Shown: positions 44,255-54,424 of the stretch, in pieces
How positions within the stretch are numbered: position 1 is the first letter of the stretch
Layout: the number at the start of each line of letters is the position of its first letter
Source of the DNA: Clostridium chauvoei
GTDB taxonomy: Bacteria; Bacillota; Clostridia; Clostridiales; Clostridiaceae
Direction of reading: 5' to 3'
NCBI RefSeq assembly: GCF_002327185.1
Contig: NZ_CP018624.1
Span: forward strand, 1,178,001-1,242,000
DNA length: 64,000 bases
Program-made: the position numbers and the translations under genes
Notes under the pieces: generated by a model
The model's input: only the letters and a program-made list of their open reading frames with translations
Told to the model about the DNA's origin: nothing
The model's database searches: none

Positions 44255-45232
44255 CTATTTTCTTTTTTTTCTTAACATATCCATATAAACAGCACCTATT
44301 ACAACTACTCCCATAGCTAACATTTGCCAGTTTTGTGATACATTCATAAGATTTAATCCATTTTTAAGAACCCCCATTATAAATGCACCTATAAATGTCC
44401 CAACTATAGAACCTTCCCCACCACTTAGTGAAGTACCTCCAATAACAACTGCTGCAATTGCATCAAGTTCATATCCTTGTCCTGCCGTAGGTTGTCCTGA
44501 ATTTATTCTTGCTGCCATTACTATACCTGCTATAGCACACATAAGTCCACAATAGGAGTAAACAAACATTTTAGTTTTAAAAATATTTATTCCTGAAAGT
44601 CTAGCTGCTTCTTCATTACTACCAATTGCATAAGTATATCTTCCTATTAATGTTTTCTTTAAGATAAATGATGATATAATTGCTATAAGAATTAAATATA
44701 TAACTGGATATGGAATTAATCCAAATAATTTTCCTTGTGATATTTCTGCAAACTGTGGAGCTGCATCAAAATATACTGGCTTTGCATCTGTTAAAATAAG
44801 AGTTAATCCTCTAGCAACCATCATCGCTCCAAGAGTTGAAATGAATGGTGGTAACTTTAATTTGCCTATTAAAAATCCATTTAGTGCTCCAAATAAAATT
44901 CCTATAACTAAAGCTATTATTACTGATACAACTACTCCCATCCCTCTATTTACACATATCCCAGCTGAAACACCACTTAATGCAATAACTGCACCTAATG
45001 ATAAATCAATTCCTGAAGTTACTATTACAAAAGTTACTCCCATAGCCATAATACCTATAACAGAAGTCTGTAATGCTATGGTAATAATATTATCAAACTC
45101 TAAAAAATATGGAGTTGCTATAGAAAAGAATATACACATTACTAGTAAACTAAGACCAGCCGCCATCTTTTGTATTAAATCTTTATTATCTTTTAACACA
45201 TTTTTCTTATTGGTTTCCTTCATTACTTGCAT
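44255..45232 (-). CDS. Sugar ABC transporter permease (RbsC-like)
   Basis: A 325-residue membrane protein with about nine hydrophobic segments. Family marks: TSGIDLSLGAVIALSGV, GKLKLPPFISTLGAMMVARGL, IGSNEEAARLSGIN (the EAA-like loop that binds the ATPase), and AVVIGGTSLSGGEGSIVGTFIGA. It pairs with the RbsA-like and RbsB-like proteins. The start could be shifted 9 bases to the second ATG. Confidence 0.93.
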   Translation of the reverse strand: MQVMKETNKKNVLKDNKDLIQKMAAGLSLLVMCIFFSIATPYFLEFDNIITIALQTSVIGIMAMGVTFVIVTSGIDLSLGAVIALSGVSAGICVNRGMGVVVSVIIALVIGILFGALNGFLIGKLKLPPFISTLGAMMVARGLTLILTDAKPVYFDAAPQFAEISQGKLFGLIPYPVIYLILIAIISSFILKKTLIGRYTYAIGSNEEAARLSGINIFKTKMFVYSYCGLMCAIAGIVMAARINSGQPTAGQGYELDAIAAVVIGGTSLSGGEGSIVGTFIGAFIMGVLKNGLNLMNVSQNWQMLAMGVVVIGAVYMDMLRKKRK

Positions 45233-45247
45233 AATTAAATCCTCCCT

Positions 45248-46747
45248 TTAATTCAATCCTCCTGATGCTAATTGCATTATTTTTTCTTGATTCGCATCTT
45301 TAATATAAATCTCTCCCGTCTTCTTACCTTCATGCATAACTAAAACTCTATCACTCATACCTAATATCTCTGGAAGTTCAGATGATATCATAATAATTGC
45401 AACACCCTTTTCAGCTAACTCTTTCATTAAGGAATATACCTCAAATTTAGCTCCTACATCTATACCTCTAGTAGGCTCATCAAATATTAAAACTTTAGTA
45501 TCTCTACATAACCACCTTCCTATTAAAACCTTCTGTTGATTACCACCACTTAAAAATTTAGTTTTTTGATTTATATTTGGAGTCTTAATTTTTAAGTCAA
45601 TAACCTTAGAGTCGGTTATATTTTTACAAGTTTTATTATTTACTATAGTTCCTTTGCTATATTCTTTTAAATTTGCTAATACAGTATTAAATTCAACATC
45701 TAAATTTAATAAAAGACCATCTCTTTTTCTATCTTCTGATAGATATGCTATTTGATTTTTTATTGCATCTACAGGAGATTTAATTTTTATCTTTTTACCA
45801 TCTAAGTAAAACTCACCTGAATCTATAGGATCAGCTCCAAAAATTGCTCTACAAACCTCTGATCTTCCAGCCCCCATAAGTCCTGCAAATCCAAGTATTT
45901 CTCCTGATCTTACATTGAAGCTTACATCCTTTATAATATTGCCCCTCTTAATATTTTTAGCTTCAAAAACCACTTTACCGATTTTAGGGGTTCTAATTGG
46001 ATATTTATTTTTAATATCTCTTCCTACCATCATTTTTATAATTTCATCAATACTTGTTTCATTCCAAAGTCTAGTACCAACGTAAGTACCATCTCTTAAT
46101 ACAGTTACTCTATCTGCTATATGTTTAAATTCTTCCATTCTATGAGAAATATAAACTATTCCCACACCTTGACTTTTTAATTTTTTTATTATTCTAAATA
46201 ACTCATCTATCTCACTTTCTGTCAAAGCTGATGTAGGTTCATCTAACAATAAAACCTCTGATTTTACACATAAAGCTTTAGCTATTTCTACCATTTGTTG
46301 TTCAGCAACTGTCAAAGAATTTACAATTGCATTGGGATCTATTTTTAAATGCATAGATTCCAATAATTCCTTTGTATCTTTTATCATCTTTTTATCATCT
46401 ACAATAAAACTTTTACCCATCCTTGCTTCTCTTCCAATATAGATATTTTGCGCAACAGTTAAATGTGGTAAAAGGTTAAACTCTTGATGTATAATAGATA
46501 CCCCTAAATCTTCTGCTTCCTTTGGATTTTTTACACAAAACTCTTTTCCTTTAAAAGTAATAGTTCCACTATCTTTAGTATAAACTCCCGTTAAAACTTT
46601 CATTAATGTTGATTTCCCTGCCCCATTTTCACCTATCAAAACATGTACCTCTCCTTTTAATACTTCAAGTTGTACACTTTTAAGTGCTTGTACACCTGGA
46701 AACCCCTTATTGATATTTTCCATTTTTAATAATACGGTTTTTTCCAT
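45248..46747 (-). CDS. Sugar ABC transporter ATP-binding protein (RbsA-like)
   Basis: A 499-residue protein with two cassettes, as in RbsA/MglA: GENGAGKSTLMKVL and LLLDEPTSALT in the first; GLMGAGRSEVCRAIFG and LSGGNQQKVLIGRWLC with FDEPTRGIDVGAK in the second (degenerate P-loop as normal for the family). I chose the ATG at 46747 because GAGGGGTGAT precedes it; a GTG five codons upstream overlaps that site. It is first in the operon with permease and binding protein. Confidence 0.94.
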   Translation of the reverse strand: MEKTVLLKMENINKGFPGVQALKSVQLEVLKGEVHVLIGENGAGKSTLMKVLTGVYTKDSGTITFKGKEFCVKNPKEAEDLGVSIIHQEFNLLPHLTVAQNIYIGREARMGKSFIVDDKKMIKDTKELLESMHLKIDPNAIVNSLTVAEQQMVEIAKALCVKSEVLLLDEPTSALTESEIDELFRIIKKLKSQGVGIVYISHRMEEFKHIADRVTVLRDGTYVGTRLWNETSIDEIIKMMVGRDIKNKYPIRTPKIGKVVFEAKNIKRGNIIKDVSFNVRSGEILGFAGLMGAGRSEVCRAIFGADPIDSGEFYLDGKKIKIKSPVDAIKNQIAYLSEDRKRDGLLLNLDVEFNTVLANLKEYSKGTIVNNKTCKNITDSKVIDLKIKTPNINQKTKFLSGGNQQKVLIGRWLCRDTKVLIFDEPTRGIDVGAKFEVYSLMKELAEKGVAIIMISSELPEILGMSDRVLVMHEGKKTGEIYIKDANQEKIMQLASGGLN

Positions 46748-46773
46748 GAAATCACCCCTCACGCCCTTATACC

Positions 46774-46880
46774 TTTTTTGATTTTGTTGTTTTGTTTTGT
46801 TTTTCTTTGATTACGATTACATTATAACCTTTTTTATCTTTATATACAATAGTTTTTTGGGTTTTTGTTGTTTTCTTTCC
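46774..46880. promoter_or_regulatory. Divergent transporter/fucU promoters with operator-like repeats
   Basis: Minus strand: TTGTAT (46849-46844), 17-base spacer, TATAAT (46826-46821), for the ABC operon. Plus strand: TTGTTT (46868-46873), 18-base spacer, TATAAT (46892-46897), for fucU. T/G-skewed repeats (TTTTGTTGTTTTGTTTTG and GTTTTTGTTGTTTTC) lie on both sides and resemble those at fucA and fucI. The two transcripts start within about 60 bases of each other. Confidence 0.72.
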
Positions 46881-46931
46881 ATAAAATGTATTATAATAAT
46901 TACATACCACACTTTTAAAGGAGATGATTGT

Positions 46932-47357
46932 ATGTTAAAAGGAATTCCAACAATAATTTCACCTGAACTTTTAAAAATATTAATGGAAATGGGACATGGA
47001 GATAACATTGTAATTGCAGATGGAAATTTTCCTGCTTCAAATTATGCTAAAAGATTAGTTAGAGCTGATGGTCATAATATACCTGATGTTTTAAAAGCAA
47101 TTTTAAAACTTTTTCCAATTGATACCTACTCTAAAAATCCTTTAAGTCTTATGAGTATAGTTCAAGGAGACACAGTAGTTCCTACAATTTGGAAAGATTA
47201 TGAAAATATTATAAAAAAAGACTTTAGTAATTTTTCACACTTTAATTTCCTTGAAAGATTTGATTTTTATGAAAAGTCTAAAGAAGCCTACGCTATTATT
47301 TCCACTTCTGAAGAAGCATTATATGCTAATATAATCTTAACTAAAGGTGTTCTTTAG
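46932..47357 (+). CDS. fucU: L-fucose mutarotase (RbsD/FucU family)
   Basis: FucU interconverts alpha- and beta-L-fucose. The 141-residue protein has MLKGIPTIISPELLKILMEMGHGDNIVIADGNFPA with the catalytic His in GHGD, and the C-terminal family residues EEALYANIILTKGVL. FucU and RbsD are related; the length (about 140) and surrounding fuc genes support FucU. The ATG at 46932 follows AAAGGAGAT by 7 bases; the longer frame open upstream has no ribosome site. Confidence 0.93.
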   Translation: MLKGIPTIISPELLKILMEMGHGDNIVIADGNFPASNYAKRLVRADGHNIPDVLKAILKLFPIDTYSKNPLSLMSIVQGDTVVPTIWKDYENIIKKDFSNFSHFNFLERFDFYEKSKEAYAIISTSEEALYANIILTKGVL

Positions 47358-47448
47358 TGAGGTATTCTATTGAATAATTTTGTATTAGGATTTATTTTAA
47401 TAATTCAATCTAAAAAAAGTAATAAAAATAATGAATAACCTTTTTAAA

Positions 47449-47483
47449 TTAAAGGAGTTATCTCAATAAGCGATAACTCCTTT
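47449..47483. terminator. Bidirectional terminator between fucU and the fucosidase
   Basis: AAAGGAGTTATC pairs with GATAACTCCTTT around a short loop between two converging genes. Confidence 0.85.
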
Positions 47484-47529
47484 AACTTTTATTACCTTTC
47501 CTCTATAGGATATATTTTATTTAAAATTA

Positions 47530-50500
47530 CTAATTTCCTAAAATCTTATTTGCTATAAAATCAATTTCATATCTATCTATAATATTATCATTATTTAGGT
47601 CATATTCTGGTATATTTCTATTAAAATACTTTGATGAAATTGATAAATCACCAATATCTATTTTACCATTTTTATTAAAATCGGCTGATTTTTCTATTAT
47701 CACTTCTTTTCTAATCTTACTTATCTTTATATCATTTATTTTTCCCTTTAAATTTTCTTTCCCACTACCATTAGCCCCTATTATTAAATCTAAATCACTT
47801 ATTTCTAATTTTTTACTTATATCAACTGCTTTATCTAATTTATCATTTATATAAATTTTCGCTTTACCTTCTTCATTCTCAAATATCACTTTAATTTTCA
47901 CCCATTTATTCAATGGTATAATTTCGTTAGATATAAATTGACTTATTGATTCTTCTGCATGAAATCTTAACTTTCCCTCTGGTGAAATATCTAGTAAAAA
48001 TCCTCCTTTACCTGTAGTATTATCAATTTTTTGTAGTATTTTTTGCCAATAAGAAGTAGATCTTTCTAAATATATTTCTGTTTCAACAGCAAAGTTTTCA
48101 TTAAATTTAAGATCATTGGAGCTTTTAATTGTTATATATCCACTGCCAAATTGAGCTGCCTTTCCATCATGAGACGTTACTTGTTGTATATCTCCATTTA
48201 AAACTCCATTATGTTTATTATTAGATATATCTTTGCCCAAATCATTTATATTTTCAAAATCATACTGGGCTATTATATCCTCTATTATTTCACAATAAGG
48301 ATTTATATTAATGGAATATTCTTTAGTAATACTTTCATCTGCTGAAGTAACTTTTATTGTAACTTTTCCTGGAATAGTGGTTGGTTTTATTATTTCAACC
48401 TTTGCATTACTATTTTGAGCTATAGCTGATATTTTTAAATCAGATAAATTTTCTTCTTTTGCTAAATTATAAGTATATTCATATACATCAGGACTAAAAT
48501 CTTTTAATTCATTCTCATATATATATATATTACTTAAATTTGCATTAGTTTTAGGATGATTTCTAGTAAATTTTGCATCTGCCCAATCTCCATGATCAGC
48601 TCCTATCCCATTACCACCATCTCCTACTACTAATTTTAATTCTCCTTTTCCTTTTATAGGAACTTTTGCGTATTTTTGATTAGTATCAGGTTGCATAATG
48701 CCAGAACTGAAAACTTCTTCGCCATCTAAATAAATTCTAAAATCTATTGAGGCAGTTGTTGTCATTTCTCTATCAACACCTACATATGTCTCAAAATAAT
48801 CATAGTATTTATAATCTGATAAATCATAAATTATAGTAGATGTTGCATGAACCCCAAGTCCTTTATCATATATTATATTAGCTCCGTCCTCTCCCTTTAA
48901 GGTTAACTTATTTCCATCAACACTAAGGTCTTTTCCTATATTTCCCCAACCTGTTGTTGCCGATTTCCATTCTAAATCACTTAAATATAACACTATTTCT
49001 GCTGTTACCAAGTTAGAAGCTTCACCTTCGCCTAAAGAGTTTATAGCTTTAATATAATATACATAATCATAATTATCATTTACCATTGCATTTTTATCTA
49101 TAAATGATATATCCTTTATATTTTCAGCTATTTTAATAAAATCATTACCTTCTCCTTTTCTATAAACATTATATCCATCCGCAAACTTAGCCTTTTCCCA
49201 AGTTAATTTAATAGAATTGTCATCATTTCTTATAGCTTTTAACCCTTTTGCTTTTTCTACTTTTTGATCTGGAATGTTCTCTATAGTATATACCATCCCT
49301 TTTTCAGTAGAAAATCTAATTCTTCCCTCTTCAGTTATCACAAAAGTTACATTATTTCCATTAGAATCTTTTACTATTGCATCTTTTATACCTGGATAGT
49401 CTAGTGCACACTCATTTCCTGAACCAGATAATATAGTTGCTGATTTTAAATTACTATTTTCCCAGTTTACAGAAACTTCAAAGTTACCTCTAGCTTTTAA
49501 ACCTGAATATGATCCATTAGTCCAAGCATTTGGAATTGCAGGTATTAAACTTATATAATCCATATGACTTTGTATTAACATTTCTCCTATACCTGAAGTT
49601 GCTCCTAAATTTCCATCGATTTGAAATGGTGGATGAGTATCAAATAAGTTATCCAACGTACCATTTTTCAACAAATTGCCTAATAACATATGGGCTTTTT
49701 CTCCATCTAGTAGTCTAGCCCAAAGATTAATTTTATTAGCCATGGACCATCCGGTACCACCATCGCCTCTTTCCTCCATAGTTACTCTTGCCGCTTTAAA
49801 TAATTCAGGCGTATCTTTATTTATTTCTTTTCCAGGATACAACCCTACAAGATGTGAAATATGTCTGTGATTAGCTTCTCCTACATTTATATCATCCTTC
49901 CATTCTTGTATTTGTCCACGATTTCCTATTTGAGTTGGAAGTAATCTATCTCTTTTATTTATTAATTCTTCTTTAAATTCTGTATCTTCTTCTAATCCTA
50001 AAATTTCTATAGCTTTTATAGTATCATTAAACAATTGTCTTACTAATTGCTGATCAAAAGTAGTTGCTATAGTTCTTGGCCCATGTTCAGGTGAATAACT
50101 TGGTGATGAAACTAAATATGTTTTTCCATCTGAATGATTATATTCAACTAGAAATTTAGTCCAAAATTTTGCTGCCTCTTTAATTATTGGATATATTTTT
50201 TCTCTTAAATACTCCTTATTGTCTGTAAACTGATAATTTTCCCATAAGTTTTGTGAAATCCAAGCATTTGCTGTTGGAGCCCACCCCCAATCAAAGGCCC
50301 ACCCCATAGAAGTAAACCCAAAAGGATTATTCATTGTATTAACTATCCATCCTGGTTCTCCCGTTTCATCATTATTAATTCCACAATGAACATTTGCACT
50401 TACTCTTCCTGGTTCTCTTAAGCTATCTACATAATCTATTAATGGAATAGCACATTCCGAAAGATTAGTTACATCTGCAGGCCAATAATTCATTTCAAGA

Positions 50501-51771
50501 TTTACATTAAAATGATAATCTGATTGCCACGGTGCCGCATTTGAATTATTCCAAATACCTTGTAAATTTGCAGGTAATGACCCTTCTCTTGATGATGAAA
50601 TTAATAAATACCTACCATATTGAAAAAATAATACTTCTAAACTATTAAATTTATTTACTCTGTAATCATCTAATAACTCATCTGTAGGCTTATTAAGATT
50701 TAATTCACCTAATTTCAAATCAACTCTATCAAATAAATTTTTATAATCAGCTAAATGAGTATCCTTAATAGAATCATAACCTTTATTTATAGCCTTACTT
50801 AATCTTTCCGTTACCATAACATGTGGGTCTTCACCTCTATATGTTGGATATTCATTTTTATAATCCGTTCCTGCTGCCATAATTAATGTTACTGAATTAG
50901 CATTATTAATTTTAACATTATCTCTTTTATCTTCAATTACTCCACCATCATTAACTACTTTTATTTGTGACTCATATTTCATTCCATTTCCAACATTCCC
51001 ATCACTACCATATACAACACCAGGAGTTAACTCTCCTTTTAAAGTTATAATATTATCTTTTACCGTTGTTGTTTCGTTAGACTTATTTCCCTCATGAACC
51101 CCTTCATTTCTAACTTCAATATTAATTGATTCAGGAGTATCAGATGATATTTTGATAACCATTACATTATCTGGATAACTAGTAAAGTATTCTCTCGTAT
51201 AATTTATATCGTTATATGTGTACTTTACTCTTGAAATAGCCTCTTCAACATCTAATTCTCTTCTATAATTAGTTATTTGTGAATTATTAGGGATATCAAA
51301 ATCTAAAAATATATTACCGAAATTTTGATATGACCCAAATCCTTTAACATCACCACATATTGCTTGGTATAAAGAATTTGATGGTTGTTCACCATTTGCA
51401 AGCATCTCTCTTATTTGAACAAGAGATTCATATGCCCCCTCTTTATTTCCTCCATTATACCCCTCTACAGAACCTGGGCCTCCTGACCATAGTGTTTTTT
51501 CATTATATTGAATTTGGTCTCTTTGAACTCCTCCAAAAACCATTCCGCCAATATGTCCATTTCCTATAGGCAAAGCTTGACTTTCCCATTTTGTAGCAGG
51601 CTCATCATACCAAAGTAATAATTTATCTTGTGTAGCTATACTATCACCTATTATAGATATATTTTTGTCGAAATCCCCATTTACAACGTTTGCATACGAG
51701 GCTACTCCTTGAGTTGTAATTGCTAGAGTAATAAAAAGTGTTAACTTCTTTAAAAATTTACTATTCATCAT
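47530..51771 (-). CDS. Secreted GH95 alpha-L-fucosidase with dockerin
   Basis: A 1,413-residue secreted enzyme that removes L-fucose from glycans such as mucin or milk oligosaccharides. Signal peptide (residues 1-28). The GH95 domain spans about 50-800: WESQALPIGNGHIGGMVFGG at the start, NLQGIWNNSNAAPWQSDYHFNVNLEMNYWPADVTNL with the two catalytic Asn (about residue 420), FQIDGNLGATSGIGEMLIQSH. After it come a fibronectin III domain (~845-935), an NPCBM-type domain (~940-1090), a cadherin-like segment (~1090-1160), a LamG/concanavalin domain (~1170-1340) and a C-terminal type I dockerin with two Ca-binding loops (SADFNKNGKIDIGD and YDLNNDNIIDRYE). The dockerin implies a cohesin partner. Its position next to fucU and the transporter fits fucose release. 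Confidence 0.95.
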   Translation of the reverse strand: MMNSKFLKKLTLFITLAITTQGVASYANVVNGDFDKNISIIGDSIATQDKLLLWYDEPATKWESQALPIGNGHIGGMVFGGVQRDQIQYNEKTLWSGGPGSVEGYNGGNKEGAYESLVQIREMLANGEQPSNSLYQAICGDVKGFGSYQNFGNIFLDFDIPNNSQITNYRRELDVEEAISRVKYTYNDINYTREYFTSYPDNVMVIKISSDTPESINIEVRNEGVHEGNKSNETTTVKDNIITLKGELTPGVVYGSDGNVGNGMKYESQIKVVNDGGVIEDKRDNVKINNANSVTLIMAAGTDYKNEYPTYRGEDPHVMVTERLSKAINKGYDSIKDTHLADYKNLFDRVDLKLGELNLNKPTDELLDDYRVNKFNSLEVLFFQYGRYLLISSSREGSLPANLQGIWNNSNAAPWQSDYHFNVNLEMNYWPADVTNLSECAIPLIDYVDSLREPGRVSANVHCGINNDETGEPGWIVNTMNNPFGFTSMGWAFDWGWAPTANAWISQNLWENYQFTDNKEYLREKIYPIIKEAAKFWTKFLVEYNHSDGKTYLVSSPSYSPEHGPRTIATTFDQQLVRQLFNDTIKAIEILGLEEDTEFKEELINKRDRLLPTQIGNRGQIQEWKDDINVGEANHRHISHLVGLYPGKEINKDTPELFKAARVTMEERGDGGTGWSMANKINLWARLLDGEKAHMLLGNLLKNGTLDNLFDTHPPFQIDGNLGATSGIGEMLIQSHMDYISLIPAIPNAWTNGSYSGLKARGNFEVSVNWENSNLKSATILSGSGNECALDYPGIKDAIVKDSNGNNVTFVITEEGRIRFSTEKGMVYTIENIPDQKVEKAKGLKAIRNDDNSIKLTWEKAKFADGYNVYRKGEGNDFIKIAENIKDISFIDKNAMVNDNYDYVYYIKAINSLGEGEASNLVTAEIVLYLSDLEWKSATTGWGNIGKDLSVDGNKLTLKGEDGANIIYDKGLGVHATSTIIYDLSDYKYYDYFETYVGVDREMTTTASIDFRIYLDGEEVFSSGIMQPDTNQKYAKVPIKGKGELKLVVGDGGNGIGADHGDWADAKFTRNHPKTNANLSNIYIYENELKDFSPDVYEYTYNLAKEENLSDLKISAIAQNSNAKVEIIKPTTIPGKVTIKVTSADESITKEYSININPYCEIIEDIIAQYDFENINDLGKDISNNKHNGVLNGDIQQVTSHDGKAAQFGSGYITIKSSNDLKFNENFAVETEIYLERSTSYWQKILQKIDNTTGKGGFLLDISPEGKLRFHAEESISQFISNEIIPLNKWVKIKVIFENEEGKAKIYINDKLDKAVDISKKLEISDLDLIIGANGSGKENLKGKINDIKISKIRKEVIIEKSADFNKNGKIDIGDLSISSKYFNRNIPEYDLNNDNIIDRYEIDFIANKILGN

Positions 51772-51946
51772 ATCCCCCTCTTTTTAACATTGAATAACTT
51801 CTAAATATTTTCTTATCCTTACCTCCTTTTACAATATACTATTGATGTCAACGCTTCTTCTCTTATTTTTTATTAATTCTTTATATTCTGAAAATTTCCT
51901 TTAAATATCTTTCTACAAATTCTTTTATTAATTTACTTTAAAATAA

Positions 51947-51980
51947 AAAGCTAGTTTCTATCTAATTAGAAACCAGCTTT
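51947..51980 (-). terminator. Terminator after the MFS gene
   Basis: AAAGCT-A-GTTTCT pairs with AGAAAC-C-AGCTTT with one mismatch, just past the stop at 51989 on the minus strand. Confidence 0.75.
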
Positions 51981-51988
51981 CATCTTAT

Positions 51989-53191
51989 TTACACAGCTTT
52001 TTTATTTTTTAAAGTTATATTTATACCACTTACAAAGAAAAATGTCATTAAAATTGCTATAGGAACTAGAAAAATTGCTTTTTGTATTCCTAGCAAATCA
52101 GATAAAAATCCTAAAGCTAAATTCATACTAGTATTTACTATTCCTGCAAAGCTAATTATAACACCTGTTGTATAAGCTGTACCTATTTTAAAAGTATTAC
52201 CGATTATTATAACAAGGGTTGGAAAAATTATTGAGAAGAAAAATCCTGATAATGAAATAATATATAATCCATTTATACCTAAAAATAATCCAAGTATAAA
52301 TAAAGTACCACCTAAAAGTGAAAATATTATTACAGTCTTAATTTCTCCTAATTTATCAGCTATAAATCCGCCAACTAGTCTTCCTATTGTAAGTAATATA
52401 AAAAATAAAGATATATAGGATGCTATTTGAGATTCATTTAAATTAGAATATGAAGTCTCTATAAATCCTGGTAACCATCTACCCGTACTTTGTTCTGCCA
52501 TAATATAAAAGCCCATAGCAAAAATAAAATACCAAGAAACCTTTTTATCCAAAATTTCTTTTAAAGAAACCTTATTTTCTTCTCTTGAAACCTTATTTTC
52601 TGGTAATTTTATAAATATAAATACTATAAATACAATTAATGAAATTACAACTCCTATTAAATAAACATTTCTCCAACAAATTCCATTATTTAAAAATACC
52701 CCTGACACTTTTTGTGTAATAGATAAACCTGCTCCATATGCAAAATGTGTTAAATTCATTATGATAGCTTGTCCTGTGATCCATAAAAGTGGAATTATAG
52801 TATTAGCAGCAATAGACATCATTCCTATAAATAATTGCATTATTACAAAACCTATTGTAAAAACAGTAAAATTTGGTGCTATTGAAAGCACTAAATTACC
52901 TAAAGCTGCGCCTATTAATCCTATTAAAAACAACTTTTTTTGACCGAGTTTATCACATAAAGATCCACCTACATAATTAAAAGCCAAATAAGCTATAGAA
53001 CCTAAAGTAAACATTAAAGAATATCTAGTATCACTTAATGCAAAATCATTTTTTATTGTTGTTCCAAAAATATTTATAAAACCTTCTGTTGTAGCCATAA
53101 GAATCATTATAACCAGAATCATTAGAGTTTGTATATACTTATATTTTGCTCTCAAAAATCTCTCTCCTTTATTTTCATTAGTAAAATGCAT
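51989..53191 (-). CDS. MFS transporter (FucP-like sugar or related carrier)
   Basis: A 400-residue major-facilitator protein with 12 hydrophobic segments. The A-type loop GGSLCDKLGQKKLFLIGLIGA and the second-half counterpart GGFIADKLGEIKTVIIFSLLGG are present. The layout resembles FucP-type sugar carriers, but the substrate cannot be read from the sequence. It follows the fucosidase in the same direction, 217 bases upstream of that gene, with its own terminator. Confidence 0.85.
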   Translation of the reverse strand: MHFTNENKGERFLRAKYKYIQTLMILVIMILMATTEGFINIFGTTIKNDFALSDTRYSLMFTLGSIAYLAFNYVGGSLCDKLGQKKLFLIGLIGAALGNLVLSIAPNFTVFTIGFVIMQLFIGMMSIAANTIIPLLWITGQAIIMNLTHFAYGAGLSITQKVSGVFLNNGICWRNVYLIGVVISLIVFIVFIFIKLPENKVSREENKVSLKEILDKKVSWYFIFAMGFYIMAEQSTGRWLPGFIETSYSNLNESQIASYISLFFILLTIGRLVGGFIADKLGEIKTVIIFSLLGGTLFILGLFLGINGLYIISLSGFFFSIIFPTLVIIIGNTFKIGTAYTTGVIISFAGIVNTSMNLALGFLSDLLGIQKAIFLVPIAILMTFFFVSGINITLKNKKAV

Positions 53192-53254
53192 AGAATTTAT
53201 TATATCATAAAAACAAAAGAGACCATAGTATTTAGCTATAATCTCTTGATATAT

Positions 53255-54424
53255 TTAATTTCTATGTTTTTCAATAAATCTTTCTATTCTTTTAATAGCT
53301 TCTATTAAATCTTCCATAGAAGCTGCATAACAGGCTCTTATGAATCCTTCTCCACAGTCTCCAAAAGCATTACCTGGCACTGCCAAAACTCTCTCTTCTA
53401 TTAAAAGTTTTTCACAAAATTCATCTGAAGTCATTCCTGTAGATTTTATACATGGAAAGACATACAATGCTCCTAAAGGTTCAAAACACTCTAATCCCAT
53501 TTTTCTAAATCCATTAACAAGAAATCTTCTTCTTCTATTATATTCTCTTGCCATCTCTTTAACACTATCATCTCCATTTTTAAGAGCTTCTATTGCTCCA
53601 TATTGAGCAGTAGTTGGAGAACACATAATAGCATATTGATGTATTTTCTTCATTGCATCAATTAGTATTTTATTTCCACAAATATAGCCTAATCTCCATC
53701 CAGTCATAGCATAAGATTTTGAAAACCCATTTATAACTAAAGTTTTATCTTTAACTTCTTCAAAACTTGCTATAGAAACATGTTCTTTATCATAAGATAA
53801 TTCTGCATATATTTCATCTGAAATTATTATTATATTTTTGTCTTTTAAGACTTCTACTATTGACGCTAATTCTTCCTTTGTCATTATTGCCCCTGTTGGA
53901 TTATTTGGGAAAGGAATTATAACAACTTTTGTTTTTTCTGTTATAGCCTCTTCAAGGATTTTAGGAGTAAGTTTAAAATCATCTTCTGCTCTTAAATTTA
54001 TAACTTTTGATATTCCTCCACAAAATGCAGTACATCCCTTATAAGCAACAAAACTTGGTTCTGGAATTATAACCTCATCACCTGGACCAACTAAAGCTCT
54101 TAAAGCTAAATCTATACCTTCACTCCCACCAACTGTTACAAGTATCTCATCTTTAGGATTATAATAAATATTAAACCTTCTATTTAAATATTTAGATATT
54201 TCCTCTCTTAATTCTATAAAGCCAGCATTTGCTGAATAATGTGTATTTCCTTTTTCTAATGAATATATACCCGCTTCTCTTACATTCCATGGCGTAACAA
54301 AATCAGGTTCCCCAACCCCCAATGATATTACATCTTCCATTTCATTTACCATATCAAAGTATTTTCTTATACCTGATGGTGGCATATTTCTAACATTATC
54401 TAAAATCATGTTCTCTAGGATCAT
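53255..54424 (-). CDS. Class I/II aminotransferase (PatA/AspC-like)
   Basis: A 389-residue PLP aminotransferase. SLGVGEPDFVTPWNVREAG, FPNNPTGAIMTKEE, SDEIYAELSY and the PLP-lysine segment INGFSKSYAMTGWRLGY are all present. It overlaps the Lrp gene (ATGA) and lies under a T-box leader, so expression follows the charging of one tRNA. The reading of that leader suggests alanine; substrate is otherwise unknown. Confidence 0.93.
   Translation of the reverse strand: MILENMILDNVRNMPPSGIRKYFDMVNEMEDVISLGVGEPDFVTPWNVREAGIYSLEKGNTHYSANAGFIELREEISKYLNRRFNIYYNPKDEILVTVGGSEGIDLALRALVGPGDEVIIPEPSFVAYKGCTAFCGGISKVINLRAEDDFKLTPKILEEAITEKTKVVIIPFPNNPTGAIMTKEELASIVEVLKDKNIIIISDEIYAELSYDKEHVSIASFEEVKDKTLVINGFSKSYAMTGWRLGYICGNKILIDAMKKIHQYAIMCSPTTAQYGAIEALKNGDDSVKEMAREYNRRRRFLVNGFRKMGLECFEPLGALYVFPCIKSTGMTSDEFCEKLLIEERVLAVPGNAFGDCGEGFIRACYAASMEDLIEAIKRIERFIEKHRN

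Noticed and set aside
51820-51860. Possible CcpA (cre) site upstream of the fucosidase
   Set aside because: Only one half (AAGCGTTGACA on the minus strand) fits the consensus; the other half misses the conserved TG, so I do not call it.
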